Source: an uncultured Clostridia bacterium
Lineage (GTDB): Bacteria; Bacillota; Clostridia; Christensenellales; UBA1242
Assembly (NCBI GenBank): GCA_934747775.1
Contig: CAKVHA010000001.1
Coordinates: 170,534 to 234,533 of the forward strand
Direction of reading: 5' to 3'
Length of the DNA: 64,000 nt
Part shown: one piece after another, positions 1-12,400 of the stretch
Layout of the letters: every line of letters starts with the position of its first letter
How positions within the stretch are numbered: the stretch's first letter is position 1
Position numbers and translations under genes: made by a program
The notes under the pieces: generated by a model
Told to the model about the DNA's origin: nothing
The model's input: the letters and a program-made list of their open reading frames with translations, nothing else
The model's database searches: none

Positions 1-16
1 GGAGAATAAAAAATAT

Positions 17-1393
17 ATGGAACAAAAAGTAACAATGGACAAAATATTAAATTTGTGCAAAAATAGGGGTTTTGTTTTCCCTGGTAGCGACATCTATGGT
101 GGCTTTGCAAACACTTGGGATTTTGGGCCGCTTGGTGTTGAGTTTAAAAACAACATTAAACGCGCGTGGTGGAAAAGGTTTGTACAAGAAGACAAAACAA
201 CATATGGAGTTGACGCTGCAATATTAATGAACCCTACTGTTTGGGAAGCGAGCGGACACATAGCTAGTTTTGGCGACCCTAAAATGGATTGCAAAAACTG
301 CAAACAACGTTTTAGAGCTGATACTTTAATTGAACAACACAGCAAGGGTAGTGTGGCTGCCGAAGCAATGACCAATGAAGAAATGGAAAAGTATATTGCC
401 GACAATGATATTAAGTGTCCACACTGCGGCGTGCGCGATTGGACACCTATTAGAAAATTTAACCCTATGTTTGTAACATCGCGTGGAACGCTAGAAGCTG
501 ATGCGGACAAAGTGTATCTTCGTCCTGAAACTTGCCAGGGCGAATATGTAAACTTTTTGAATGTTCAACGCACTATGCGTGCAAAAGTGCCTTTTGCTAT
601 TGCGCAAATTGGTAAATCGTTCCGAAACGAAATCACCCCTGGGAATTTCTTGTTCCGCACAATCGAGTTTGAACAGATGGAGTTGCAAAAATTCTGTCGT
701 CACGATGATGGAATGAAGTTTTATGACGACTACAAACAACGTGCGTTAAAGTTTGTTGAAGATATGGGTTTAAAAGCAGAGCATTTGCGTTTCCACGATC
801 ACGACAAACTTGCACATTATGCTAAAGCTGCTTGTGATATTCAATATTTGTTCCCAATTGGTTGGCAAGAACTAAATGGTATTCACAATCGTGGTGACTG
901 GGACTTATCGCGTCATCAAGAGTATAGCGGAAAGAGTATGCTATATATGGATCCATTTACAAACGAGAAATTTTTACCTAATGTAATTGAGTATTCTATT
1001 GGTGCTGATAGGCTTACCCTTGCGCTAATGTGTGAAGCGTATGACGAAGAAGTTATGGAAGGTGGCGACACTCGTGTTGTTATGCATATTAATCCTGCAC
1101 TTGCACCTTTTAAGGTTGCTATTTTGCCACTTCAGAAAAACCTAAGCGAAAAAGCAAACGAAGTTTTTGCGTTGTTATCTAAGCGTTTTATGTGTGACTA
1201 CGATGAAGCTGGCAGCATTGGAAAGCGTTATCGTCGTGAAGATGAAATTGGCACGCCATATTGTGTAACTATTGATTTTGACACATTAGAAAACAACACG
1301 GTTACTATTCGTGATCGTGATACTATGAAGCAAGAACGCATTAGTATTGACGAACTTGCGGATTACATTGAATCTCGCGTTCAATTTAATTAG
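17..1393 (+). CDS. glyQS: Glycyl-tRNA synthetase, single-chain (alpha2) type
   Basis: Charges tRNA-Gly with glycine in the cytoplasm. The protein has 458 residues, normal for the homodimeric class II form rather than the separate GlyQ/GlyS form. The N-terminal block GFVFPGSDIYGG near residue 18 and the motif 2 region FRNEITPGNFLFRTIEFEQ near 203 are diagnostic. Two CxxC pairs (CKNC near 92, CPHC near 134) fit the zinc-binding insertion of this family. Motif 3 lies near EYSIGADRLTLAL at 325, followed by the anticodon-binding domain. The ATG at 17 follows GGAG at bases 1-4; the in-frame ATG at 35 is a less likely alternative. The upstream control region lies outside the window, so a T-box cannot be checked. 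The TAG stop abuts a dispersed repeat. Confidence 0.97.
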   Translation: MEQKVTMDKILNLCKNRGFVFPGSDIYGGFANTWDFGPLGVEFKNNIKRAWWKRFVQEDKTTYGVDAAILMNPTVWEASGHIASFGDPKMDCKNCKQRFRADTLIEQHSKGSVAAEAMTNEEMEKYIADNDIKCPHCGVRDWTPIRKFNPMFVTSRGTLEADADKVYLRPETCQGEYVNFLNVQRTMRAKVPFAIAQIGKSFRNEITPGNFLFRTIEFEQMELQKFCRHDDGMKFYDDYKQRALKFVEDMGLKAEHLRFHDHDKLAHYAKAACDIQYLFPIGWQELNGIHNRGDWDLSRHQEYSGKSMLYMDPFTNEKFLPNVIEYSIGADRLTLALMCEAYDEEVMEGGDTRVVMHINPALAPFKVAILPLQKNLSEKANEVFALLSKRFMCDYDEAGSIGKRYRREDEIGTPYCVTIDFDTLENNTVTIRDRDTMKQERISIDELADYIESRVQFN

Positions 1394-1411
1394 TCACTGG
1401 GCGTGACAGCC
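1391..1411 (+). repeat. Dispersed palindromic repeat, copy A, at glyQS stop codon
   Basis: TCACTGGGCGTGACAGCC begins directly after the TAG stop of glyQS. GTCAC/GTGAC form a 5-pair hairpin (1393-1397 with 1403-1407). The reverse complement of 27174-27191 matches at 17 of 18 bases and also begins directly after a stop codon. The remaining intergenic DNA to 1687 holds a terminator and no convincing gene. Confidence 0.6.
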
Positions 1412-1556
1412 TATGTCTTATATGTTGCATCATTAACATACAAAAAGAGTGTTCAAGGGTGCTGGTCGCACGACTATATCTTACACACTGCAAGGATGGA
1501 AGAATATCCATTTGGTGCAAAAAATAAACGCAGTCAAAAACAAATAAACAATAATA

Positions 1557-1586
1557 AAAAAATCCCTAAATCTAGGGATTTTTTTG
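1557..1586 (+). terminator. Rho-independent terminator after glyQS
   Basis: AATCCCTA and TAGGGATT form a perfect 8-pair stem around a 4-base loop and are followed by a run of seven T. It lies 165 bases past the glyQS stop, with only non-coding-looking sequence between. Confidence 0.85.
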
Positions 1587-1687
1587 TTTTGATTTGTGTT
1601 TTAGTTGTTTATATTCTATTTGCTTTTCTAACTATTTGTGTTTTAATAAACCGTCTTTTAAAGGGCTGTATTTTTATCACTTGCGAA

Positions 1688-2689
1688 TTATTTGATTGGT
1701 TTAATAAATTTAATGTTCCACATCCAAGGTGAGCGAGCTTCTTTTCCAAGCAAACTCATAACAATTAAAACTAGTTTTGTAAGAGTTGTAAGAATTAGTA
1801 GTACAACGCCGGCGATTAGTGAAATCATAAGTAGCAAATTAATAATGCTGTTTTCGCCAGGCTTTACAATTTTGCCCACAACTATTAGTGCAGCACCCAA
1901 AATATCTATAAAAAATACTTCCATACCTTCGTTGGCGTGATGTCTAACAAAGTTGTTTTTGCGGTTTATAAGTAGCGGAATAAAGAACAAGATGTATGCC
2001 AACCACGCAATGCTTTTGCCTTGTTTAATTTCTTCTGGAGTGCATTTGTTTTCGTGCTTTTTCTTTTTTTCTTTTTTGCCTTTTTTATCCGATTTTTCTT
2101 CTTCGCCCACAACAAACATAGGTTGTTCGCCGCTGTTTTCGTTGGCGTTTACATCGAGTGGAGTAGCGCTGTTTTGGTCAAATTGTTCGGCAGATTGCTC
2201 GTTGTAACCATTGTTAGCATCTGCTACATTTTGTGCAACCATAGGGTCAACAGGATTGTCTACAAACATTGGCTCGCCAGCACCATCTTGTGCGGTAGGA
2301 GCGGTGTTTTCGCTTTGCATATCGGCAGGAATAAATGCCGACAAAACGTCATTTATTTCTTCGTTCTGTTGTGGTTCGGTTTCGGTGACAATCGCACTGT
2401 TTGTTTCTTCGCTGTTGCTTTCGTTTTGCACTGTGGTAGGCTCGTCGTTGCGGTTAATATCTTTGCTTAAAATGTAGTTGTCTAGGTTAACTTCTTCTTG
2501 TTTTGTAGCCTTAATTTCGTTTGCAATTGCGGCATTTGCTGTTGCTTGACGTTCGGCGTGAATCTTGTTAATGTTGCTAATGGCAGCCAAAATTTTGTTC
2601 TTGTTTTCTGCCGCTTTTTCAGGTTCAACAAAGTCGCTGCTGCTAAGTGGAAGTCCGCCTAGGATTAAATCTTCGTTTTTTTCATCCAT
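1688..2689 (-). CDS. DUF4870/Tic20-like membrane protein with long acidic N-terminal region
   Basis: This 333-residue protein has two parts. Residues 1-200 are hydrophilic, rich in Glu, Asn and Ala, and probably disordered. A Lys-rich patch (KKGKKEKKKK) near 205-214 leads into a membrane domain of about 115 residues with three hydrophobic segments. The start of that domain (AWLAYILFFIPLL, then FVRHHANEG) resembles the DUF4870/Tic20-like family, whose members are small membrane proteins of unclear function. AAGGAAAAAG precedes the ATG. It converges on glyQS, and the terminator near 1570 separates the two. I infer no specific function; the acidic cytosolic arm could bind a partner. Confidence 0.8.
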   Translation of the reverse strand: MDEKNEDLILGGLPLSSSDFVEPEKAAENKNKILAAISNINKIHAERQATANAAIANEIKATKQEEVNLDNYILSKDINRNDEPTTVQNESNSEETNSAIVTETEPQQNEEINDVLSAFIPADMQSENTAPTAQDGAGEPMFVDNPVDPMVAQNVADANNGYNEQSAEQFDQNSATPLDVNANENSGEQPMFVVGEEEKSDKKGKKEKKKKHENKCTPEEIKQGKSIAWLAYILFFIPLLINRKNNFVRHHANEGMEVFFIDILGAALIVVGKIVKPGENSIINLLLMISLIAGVVLLILTTLTKLVLIVMSLLGKEARSPWMWNIKFIKPIK

Positions 2690-2766
2690 TTTTCTTTTTC
2701 CTTAAAAAATATTCTTCGTTTTTGCTATTATATAGTATTTGCCTTTTTTTGTAAAACATTTTTGCA

Positions 2767-2803
2767 ACAAAAAAACAACATACTTGTTTTTAAGTTGTTG
2801 TTT
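2767..2803 (-). terminator. Terminator of the small gene at 2907-3158
   Basis: On the minus strand AACAACAACTT pairs with AAGTATGTTGTT (11 pairs, one bulged base) and a run of T follows. It ends the transcript of the 83-residue gene. Bases 2804-2906 show nothing I can name. Confidence 0.7.
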
Positions 2804-2906
2804 TGCGGTTTTTATTTAATTGGTGTGGCTTTTATATGTCAGCGTACTTTTACTAGTATCAGTATTGTATATGTCCTAAGGTAGTATTCGCCCTATGTGG
2901 TTAAAA

Positions 2907-3158
2907 CTATCTGGTCATATAGTCTTGATTTAAAATAAAGTCACGTATTTTGTTTGCAATGCGAGCTGCTGCTGGCTTTGATACGGTCATTTGCCCGTAT
3001 TTTTCCACAATGGCGTCGCGTGGCATAACCTTTTTTATAATCGCCTTAGGTGTTTTCACTTCGGGCTTTTTGTATGCATTAACTTTATGTATGCCCTTTA
3101 CATACATTTCTATCATTGTTGCGTTATTAAGTTTGCTTGTGATTGCTAATTTGTCCAT
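2907..3158 (-). CDS. Small basic protein of unknown function (83 residues)
   Basis: I do not recognise this family. The protein is basic, with a Lys/Pro-rich middle (KKPEVKTPKAIIKK) and a C-terminal half, about residues 48-80, that looks helical and could be a winged-helix or SAP-like DNA-binding fold; that is a guess. It is probably real: AGAGGG sits 7 bases before the ATG, a near-consensus promoter lies just upstream, and a terminator follows. It is a single-gene unit, divergent from the giant surface-protein gene. Confidence 0.65.
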   Translation of the reverse strand: MDKLAITSKLNNATMIEMYVKGIHKVNAYKKPEVKTPKAIIKKVMPRDAIVEKYGQMTVSKPAAARIANKIRDFILNQDYMTR

Positions 3159-3189
3159 CTTTTTCCCTCTAAAAAAATCGTACAGTCTT

Positions 3190-3217
3190 ATTATATATGT
3201 TTTTAAAACTTTGTCAA
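3190..3217 (-). promoter_or_regulatory. Sigma-A type promoter for the 83-residue gene
   Basis: On the minus strand TTGACA (3212-3217) is followed after 16 bases by TATAAT (3190-3195). The gene starts about 30 bases downstream. Confidence 0.7.
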
Positions 3218-3298
3218 TACCAATTTTGATATCTTTTTTGCGGTCTTATAAAAAAATTTTTCTTTTTTTATTATTTTATGACAATTCTTTTGACTTAA

Positions 3299-3329
3299 TT
3301 TACATATTTTGCTAAATTATTTATATAAT
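3299..3329 (+). promoter_or_regulatory. Probable promoter of the giant surface-protein gene
   Basis: TTTACA (3299-3304) and TATAAT (3324-3329) are 19 bases apart, longer than ideal. It is the best candidate before the structured leader. Confidence 0.45.
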
Positions 3330-3338
3330 AAATAAAAT

Positions 3339-3422
3339 AAGTTGGTAAACTTCCCACACCTTTTGTTGCCTTAACCCCAGCGATTAAGGCACATTTTAGG
3401 TTTTTTACTATCAACCCAACTT
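3339..3422 (+). promoter_or_regulatory. Structured 5' leader of the giant surface-protein gene
   Basis: AAGTTGG (3339-3345) can pair with CCAACTT (3416-3422), enclosing an inner hairpin TGCCTTAA/TTAAGGCA (3367-3374 with 3384-3391). The ribosome site and ATG follow within 20 bases. It does not match the c-di-GMP, preQ1 or SAM riboswitch patterns that I can recall. It could set mRNA stability or gate translation. Confidence 0.4.
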
Positions 3423-3440
3423 AAAAAAGGATGCAAACAT

Positions 3441-6400
3441 ATGAAAAAAGGAAAAAAATTATTCTCATACATTCTAATCGCATTAAGCGCCGTTTTTTGC
3501 ATAGGCTCGCTTAACCTATCCCCAAAATCCCGCGTTAGTGCTGATGGCGATGTTATTTATAAAACATATGAGACAAGCGCTTTGAGAGAAGGCGATTTTA
3601 TCGAGTTTGGCGAATATCCGCAAAGAAAAGTTGCAGAATTGAGTAATGAGGATATTAATACGCTTAACCAATCGGCTAATTTCGACACAGAAGATCGTTC
3701 GGGCTATTATGTTGCAAAAACAACCCAAAAACTAGGCTCCAACATAGCTGGAACGGATAGTAATGGAAACAATATTATCGCTGGTCATAAATACCATTTG
3801 TTTACTGTTAATGGTAGTTATGGGGAAAAATATCCAGCAGAAGCCATTATTGATAAACCTTCAAGTGGTGGATATACTTATAGAAAGATGGAAGATGCTG
3901 CTGGTGTTAACGGCACCTTAGACCCAAGAAAGTATGTAATAGATCATTTTAATTCTGATGATCATTATGCTCAAGCGTATCAATCATCAAATAATGGCTA
4001 CATTACTTCAAAGACTTATTTGTTTGAAGTACAACCTTTAACTTGGAAAGTTGTAAAAGCTAATTCCGACGTTTATACTTTGGTTTGTACATCGGTTATT
4101 GATGCTATGGACTTCAACTTGTATGATAGTAACGGCTCTATGTGGGCGTATAGTTATGTTAGAAACTATTTAAATAATGATAGCCGTGGTAAATATCCTA
4201 TCTTAGTTAGAATAAATAATGACTCGGATGGTAATCTACAAAAGTATCGCGGTAATTCTAAATTGGATGAAAGAACTTATTTAAACTGGCTTGACTACGG
4301 AGATAGTTCTGTTCAAATAGGAAGTGGAGCAAAACCGGTATGGATAGGAGAAGACGGGTGGTGGATTTTTACTACTAATTATTATACAGCTAATTCGACC
4401 GAAAATTCCAGAAACTCCAAACTTATAGATGCTTCTACCTTACAAGGTGATCGTAAGGGCTTTATTGACAAGGCTTTTAGCAAACAAGAAAAAGATCTTT
4501 TGCAAACAAGCAGTACTGAAAGTCGAGGCACGAGTCCAAGTAAAAATTATGAGATAGATAAGATTACGGTAAATGATAAAGTAAAACTTGTTGGTGTAAA
4601 CAATTTAAAATCATCAAACTTTATATTGAATAACGGAAAATATTACTCGGACTATGCTGCAGCTAATGGTTTTGTTTATAATTTTAATAATAGTACTTCT
4701 TTGACTACGTATAACAACGGGAGAAAAACTGGAAATTCTAGCGATCATAAATATGGTTATATTTGGACTTTGGGTAGTGATGGTTCGTCGGATGCTGGCA
4801 AGCAGTTTTCAACAGATTGGTATGAAGATTATTTTTGTACTGTACACAATGTAAGAGATGTTGCACAAATTAATTTATCCAATGCTTCTATTACAAATAT
4901 TAATGCTTATAATAATTTAGATAAAGAAGGTACGAAAGAGTCATATTTAAAGAAGAATGCATATAGTGTAAATAGTATGGATCAGTCTTATGGTATTGTT
5001 CCACAAATTGAAATAAAGTTAACAAAAGACAATCAATATTTGATTGACAAAGTAAATACGGCAACACCAAACGAAGAATACTCAAATGACGGTTCTATGG
5101 CTGCAAATAGAAATTTTGCTGTTGGTGTTTATGATAAAGACACAAATTTGAATGTTTCAGTTTCATATAATAAAGTTACACAAGCAGTAAATACAACTGC
5201 AAATGGAAGTACTTACACATACACAATAACAGGTTATGTTAGCGGCTCTAACATTGATATGAAAGAGTACTTTTATAGATTTTCTTTAGCTACTGAAACA
5301 CCAACTGCAGCAAATGTTGTTTATTCCTATGCAACTATTGGTGAAGAGACTAGTAATGGGTATCCTTTTACGGTAAAACTAACATGGGATAAAGAGCCAA
5401 ATAGAAATACAGAACTTTCATGTTTTATGGTTTCTAAAGATATGAAAACTATGTATAAAGTAGAGAATGTAAAGAGTGGTTCTTTAAGTAATTTGTATAG
5501 GGAAGTAATTTTTAAAGAAATAGAATTAAGTGATACATTGGATGAAAATAACAAACCGATTGTATTAGAAAAAGTGATCAGAACCATTCCGCTATATTAT
5601 GGTATGTCATTTGATTTGCCTGAATTAGGTGGGGTGTCTGGTAGTGTAGCAAATTACTGGTTTGCAGATAAAGATAAAGCAGTAGCTTATATAGAAAACG
5701 CAGCACCAAATCCAGAGGGTGCAAAATCTGGAACGATTGATAGTGGTAATGGTTTATATCCTAACGATGCTACTGTTACATTTTATTGTGCAGCTGGTGA
5801 ATTAAAATATAGTGTTAAAGTTGATAGTGCAAGCAGTAGTTCCGGCAAGACATTTAATGGTCATTATTATTTAATGAACCTTAATAATAAACAAGCCATT
5901 TATCCGCAACAAAATAGTATGGAGATTTTGAATAAAGACCTTAGCACATCTTATTCTACATATAGTTTTAAAGTAGTTATAAAATATCCTTATGTTAAAG
6001 GTTATGCAAGCACTTTCTTAACAGAAACTAATGGTGTGCTTGGCTTTAAATTAGATGAAAACGAAAAACCTTTACTATACAACAATTTAAAAATATATGT
6101 TGGCGAAACTGTTAGTGATGAAGGTTTACTAGGAACAACCAAAACCACTGATGGAAGCAAAGCTTATTACGAAATTTCTGGTTTTGGTTACACTAAATTT
6201 AATGATACCAGTACAAATAAGGAATTATATTTTAATGTATTAATTAATGATATAAGTGGAGCTTATGGTGCTAAAAACTTCCTAGTTTCGTTTACAGAAA
6301 CAAAAGATTCTGAAGACTCATATAGTATTGAATTTGATACTGCTGCTTATAACGACACTAACAATGACCATATTTATTTCAAAAATGGTGAAAGTGAAAA

Positions 6401-9400
6401 GGATTATAGCAAAAAAATAGATGGCATTGGATATGGAACATCTAAATCGGTGGATTTAGCATTTGATGCTGGTTATTATCTAAAATCAGGTTACAAAAAT
6501 GCCGCTGGTGAATTACAAAAAGAACGAACATCTTCTTCAGATGTATTTGGATATTATGTTCCACGAATGGATTTCACATATTCTGGACTAGTACTTGATG
6601 CTAATGGATATAGATATGCAGACGATCCAAATGCTAAATATGGCTCAGGCACTGGTGTTTTTGCTGGTCAAAGAGTAAGAATAGATAAAACTGGTGCTGG
6701 GATTTCATTTGATGAATATGGCAACCGTAGTTATACATATGGTAATGCTACTGCTACAAAAACAGATTATGGTTATAAATTAGAAGACGATAATAAATTT
6801 GTAGGCGTATATACTTTAAAATTTAGCTATAGTGGTTCAGCAAACAATGAACTAGTATTTGACTTGACAAAAATTGGTTCTGGAATTGAGCAGATTACAA
6901 TTGGAGAGGGTGATAATACTGTATCCGTATATAGAGGATTCTTTACAACTGATGGCGCAGGTGCTGATGGGGTTACGAAATGGACTTTAGTAGATACAAA
7001 TACAACCAATGCAAAAGTTTTTGGTATTGCCCTAGAAAATTATGACAAAGTTAGACTATATATAAGCAATGATGAAAACAATTTAGCAGCTAGCAATAGT
7101 GTTGCCGCACCTATATCTACATTTACAGATATTTATTCAACTGAAGGTGAAGGCAATAGCGCAAGATCGTTAAAAGTAAATGTTAAGTATGCAATAAAAA
7201 CACCATCTGGCGAATATCAGAAGGTAATAGATAATAATGGTAATCCAGGTGGGTTGACATACTTAGAACATGATATCTCAACATTATATGGTTATAAGGG
7301 TAAATTATACAGTATAATTCCTGGTACAACTTCTGAAGGAAGTGTGAAAGCTGATGATGTTTATTTGACTGTTGTTAGTACTGGAAAAACATATAGACCT
7401 TGGCTTGAACATGTTAATAATATTAATGCAAACGTGGCAGGAGCAGATAGTAACAGATTTAAATCCTTAGCGTTAAATGCAACAAATGTTACTACTGCAA
7501 CTACAGGTGTTACTTCTAATAACCCTAAATATTGGGAAGGCAGTAAAGTATGGTTTGTAACAAATGGTAGCGAAACCCAACAGGTTGTTCAATATACTAA
7601 TGGTAAACCAGTTAATCCAAAAACTGGTACAGTTATTGATATTGATAATGACAAGTTTAGAAGTTCATACATTATGGAATTAGATAATAATTGGACTTTG
7701 TTCTCTATTGACGCAATAGATGTTACAATTGTTTACGATACAACAAACAACGACATTCAAATTAACTACACATTCGATTATGTTGCCAGTGATATTAAAT
7801 TTGGTTTTGTTGGTGTATCAACATATGACTACGCTATTCAATTTGTATCTAAAATAAATGAAACTGATGTTGTTGGTGTAGTTGGATATGTTAACCAAGG
7901 TACTGGATTCCAAGATTCGTCAAAAATTGGCTCATTAAGTAATTTGGGTTCAAAAACAGCTTTGATTAGCGAAATTGGTAAAAACAACATAAAAACATAT
8001 CTTACTGGCGATGTTATAAGTTCAACTAGTGAGATTGATGCTAACGTAACAATATTTGTTCCTATTATTGCTAATAACGGCGGAACATCAACTCCTTATT
8101 ACCATGTTCCAAAATGGACTAATATTGATAAGACTTACACAACAAAAATTGAAAATACAATTTATAAAGTTTATAAGTTAACACAAAGCAGTACAGAAAA
8201 AGATAATTACATTTACATTTTGGTACTAGAAGGTACTGATCCTGGCGTAAGCAATTTCTTAGGTGGTGCTAATGAGATTGTGGGATACAAGTTTAATAAT
8301 AGTGATTACTATAATATATATACAGATAACACTAAAACAACAAAAATAAAAATGGGAACTGGTGAAAATGCTGGTAAAATCGTTTATACAGATTCAGAAG
8401 GCATGTCAACAGTTAGTGATAAAACATATTTAACTGCTGATGAAATTAAAAATTTATACTTTGAATTTAAAGCAAGCAATGCAACAATTAAATTTTATGC
8501 TGTATATGAAACTTGTACTGTAAACGTTTCAGTTTCTGGCTGGCAAAAAGAAGATGATACTACAGATCCTGCAGTTCCAGAATTCTACGACTTGATTGCT
8601 GCTACAAGCAATGACGAAAAGAGTAAGTTTGATTTCTCTCCTGCTGGATATAGCATAAAAAATGTTAAATTTGCTACTGAATCAAACATTGATTTTGGAA
8701 CATTAGGTCTTAACACTATTGCTCTTAATAATGGCAACACAAAACCTTATGTTACAGGTTTAATTGGTTATTTTAGAAAAACGGCTTACGATGCTAATGA
8801 CAACATTATTCAAGTGGAAGGCAGTGGATACAAAGTTAGTTCGGGGCTTGAAATGCAATACATTAATGGTCAAGCAATGTATTACAAGCAAACACCTGAA
8901 GGTATTAAAAAATATTATGCTGTTAAGGTTAATAGTGAAGGCTATGTAGAAAACATTTATACTTACAAATTGGTTGAGGCCGACACGAAGTTTATGCGCA
9001 CAAATGTTGAGCTATACACTTTGTTTGGAATTAACCATTATGAAGTGGTGGCAACGGTTGTTGGCGATACACAATCGGCCGCTATTGAGCAAGCATCGGT
9101 TCCACAAGACCTAATGATTGGTACGCTTACTGGAACAAATGTGGAAATTATCTATAAAATGAATAGGTCTTATACACAATCTGTTCCGCTAATTTCAGTA
9201 AAAGACGGCGCAAATAGTTATCTACAAATTGGCAACCTAAACGAAACTAAAAACGGCTACACAGCAGTTAGCGTTGACGAAAACGGCAAGGTTGATTTTG
9301 GTGTTGACGGCGATTACGTTGTTGAGTACATCGAAAGTGCTAATGTATATAAGGTTATTATTGATGCTCAAAAATTTACTAGCAACCTAACCGCATCTCT

Positions 9401-12400
9401 TGGTTCGGTTAACAACGGAAAAATTGAAGGCAACGGTCAAGAATTTGTAATCAACAAATACAATGTAAGCTTTACAGTTCCTGCCGAAAGCGACACAAAT
9501 ATGGACAACGTAGGCGACTTTGAGTATGGTGAAGCAAGCGGTATGGACAGTGTAGTTCACAACGGACAAGCAATACTAACATTTAAGTTGGGCAAAGCTT
9601 ATGATTACAAAAAGCTACAATTTGCTATTTGGGCAAGCAAAGACACAACCGTAAATGGCAGTCAATTAGAACCAGAAAATGTAGTAAATATAGTATCTCT
9701 AGATTCGTTACAAGGTGGCAGCGGAAGTACAAAAATATCTGTTAACGGTGAAGAAATTACTGTCACAATTAACTATGATGCAACCGTAGGCCAATACACA
9801 TTTACGATTACATCGGTTACTCACGCTGTTAGTGTTCATTTGGAAAAAATAGACAGCAGTAGCAATGCTCTTAAAACATTCACATACACTGTTGATTATG
9901 ACCATAATATTAAAGGTTCTGATTCCAACAACTTGGCTTATACTGTTTACAAGAGTGTAGTAGAAACAAATGGCACAGGAGAAGTAAACACTAAAAAATA
10001 TACCTTAAACTACAATACTAGCCTAAGATATACAATTGATGTTGCAGAAGGTTATAGTCAATCTACTCCTATGTTTGTACTATCTGGAAAGGGTGTTGTA
10101 AGATATTTTGTTCCAGTTTGGTTGTTTGGAGAGCAAAACACTACCATTACATTATTAGGCGATAATTGCGATATTAGTTACAATAACACTAGTGGCGAGT
10201 ATACTTACAGACACAGCGGTATGACTTATACTGTTAGTTGTGTAAAAGGTGCCGCTGCTACAGGAACTAAACCAGCTGAACCTGATAAGTGGACTTACAC
10301 TGTTACAAGCGGAACAAATGTTGAAACATACATTGTTAAAATTGGTCAAAACAGACAATATAGTCTTACAATGAACGCAGAAAAAGATTGGGAATATCTA
10401 TATGCCGCTGTGTACAGACTTGTGGACACTGACAAAACGACCATAACAACTGGTAAAGAGAAAAATCCCAACTTTTACCAACAATCATTTAAAGAAAACT
10501 CTTTTGATGATACAAAAATTACTGCAACCATAGAAAAAGGCAATGTTGCATATGGTTCGGCAAACACAATTACGTACACTGTAAAAGGTGGCTATTCACA
10601 CAACTTGCCAGTTATCACAATAAATGGCGTACCATACTATATCCCTAATATGGGCGATAGAAATGTGTTTGGCGAAACAAATGAAAGTTATGGGTTGGTT
10701 AAAGAAAGTTCTAATAAGTGGACTTATGAATACAAAGTAGGCGAAGAAGTAAAAGCCACATACTATGTTACGGCAAGTACTTCTGATGGACAATATGTAT
10801 TTAATTACTACACAACAATAAATGAAATTAATGTTAAGATATTAACATTAACTATTGATGTAAAAAATAAAGAAAACACTGTTGTTAGCACAGATACAAA
10901 ATATGTAACTGCAGCCGACGGCACAACGGTAGTTGTTACATCAAAAGATAGATTCCAAGGCGATATTACATATACTTATAGCGTTCTACAATTCTATACA
11001 GATAATATTGAGTTGTCTGAAGCGGAAAACAAAAACACATTTGCTGAAAACAAATATTTAGTTGTTTTGTCAAAACGTGTTTTGGAAGGCATTACTGGCA
11101 ATAGCTTTAAATACAAAGGTCAAGGCGATATGAAAGACGCCAGCGATAACACATTTGTAATTATTGTTGGGAAAGATGCAACTAACGGATACAAATTTAT
11201 GGATCCATTAGCAACAAACACCGAAATCACAAAACAAGAAGGTTACTACTATAATAGCTATGTTTGGACAGATGCTAATAGCACTCAAGGTACTGTGATT
11301 AAGGATCTTACCCTTATTAGAAAATTAGGCGAAGCATTAACTCATTTGCCAGATGAAAATAGCACTTGGGAAAGCGAAGGTGTAACATATAAATATTATG
11401 AAAACAAAGGTGTAATTGATAAAACTATACTTGCTGTTGAACAAAATGGTGTTACTACGAATAAGTACAAATTTACTAAACAATGGGGTTCTTCTGTTAG
11501 TGATAATAATGGTGTATCGTTTAACAGTAGCGGATTAACTAGCAGTGAAATAACAGGACACATTCAGTTGTTTGCAACATTCTGTGAAAATGCTTACAGA
11601 GTAAAAGTGGGCAACTTGCCTACAGCTACAGGCACTTATGCAAAATTTGGTGCGTTGTTCACTACTATAAAGGGTGGTACTTCTGAAGAGGCTAGTTCGG
11701 CAACTTCAGAACTAATGAGCTTCACAAAAACCAAAAACTTGACCTTATCTTACAGAGTTTATGCTGCTTACGATCAAACCGAACCTGTATTTAACCTTGT
11801 AGGTTTGTATGGAGACATAGTATTGTTAATGCCAAAAACAATTGGCTATGAAGATGCTGCGGTTACATATCAATATCAAAAGCAAGATGGTGTTGCATAT
11901 ACCGTTACCGTAATTAGAGATGCTAGCAACAGTAACAAATACACATATTCTGTTACTGCAAACGGCAAGGAAGTTTCATTTACACTTACAATTACTAAGA
12001 GCAATATAAACAGAGTAGGCGCAAGTCAAATATCTATAAATTACCAGATTGTATTTAATAATGAGTTTATGGGATTAAACAACGCCGACGAAGTTGTTGT
12101 TAACATCTACCCAGCTACACATTACGAAGAAAACGATGCAGTGGTGAAAAACATTAATGAAGTTTCTAATACTAATAGCGCATACAATGTTTCAAATATT
12201 GAAAACAATTTAACACTAAATAGATACGCCATTAATTACTACGATATGTTGTTGGAAAACAAAGCAGTAATTAGTAAAACAGCATTTGGCAATGACGCTT
12301 TATTTGACGGCATTCTTGCGTTGTATAACAATATTAACAATACAGAAGAAGCTACAGTTGGTTCTATAGAACTAACTAAAGTTACTGTTTCTAATAAAAA

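Noticed and set aside
1403..1732. Open frame of 109 codons after glyQS
   Set aside because: It runs through the strong terminator at 1557-1586, overlaps the end of the opposite gene, and lacks a ribosome site. The product resembles nothing I know.
2804..2906. Possible small RNA between the terminator and the 83-residue gene
   Set aside because: No stable stem or promoter could be found in these bases.
3339..3422. c-di-GMP or preQ1 riboswitch before the giant gene
   Set aside because: The conserved core bases of those classes are absent; only base-pairing is seen.
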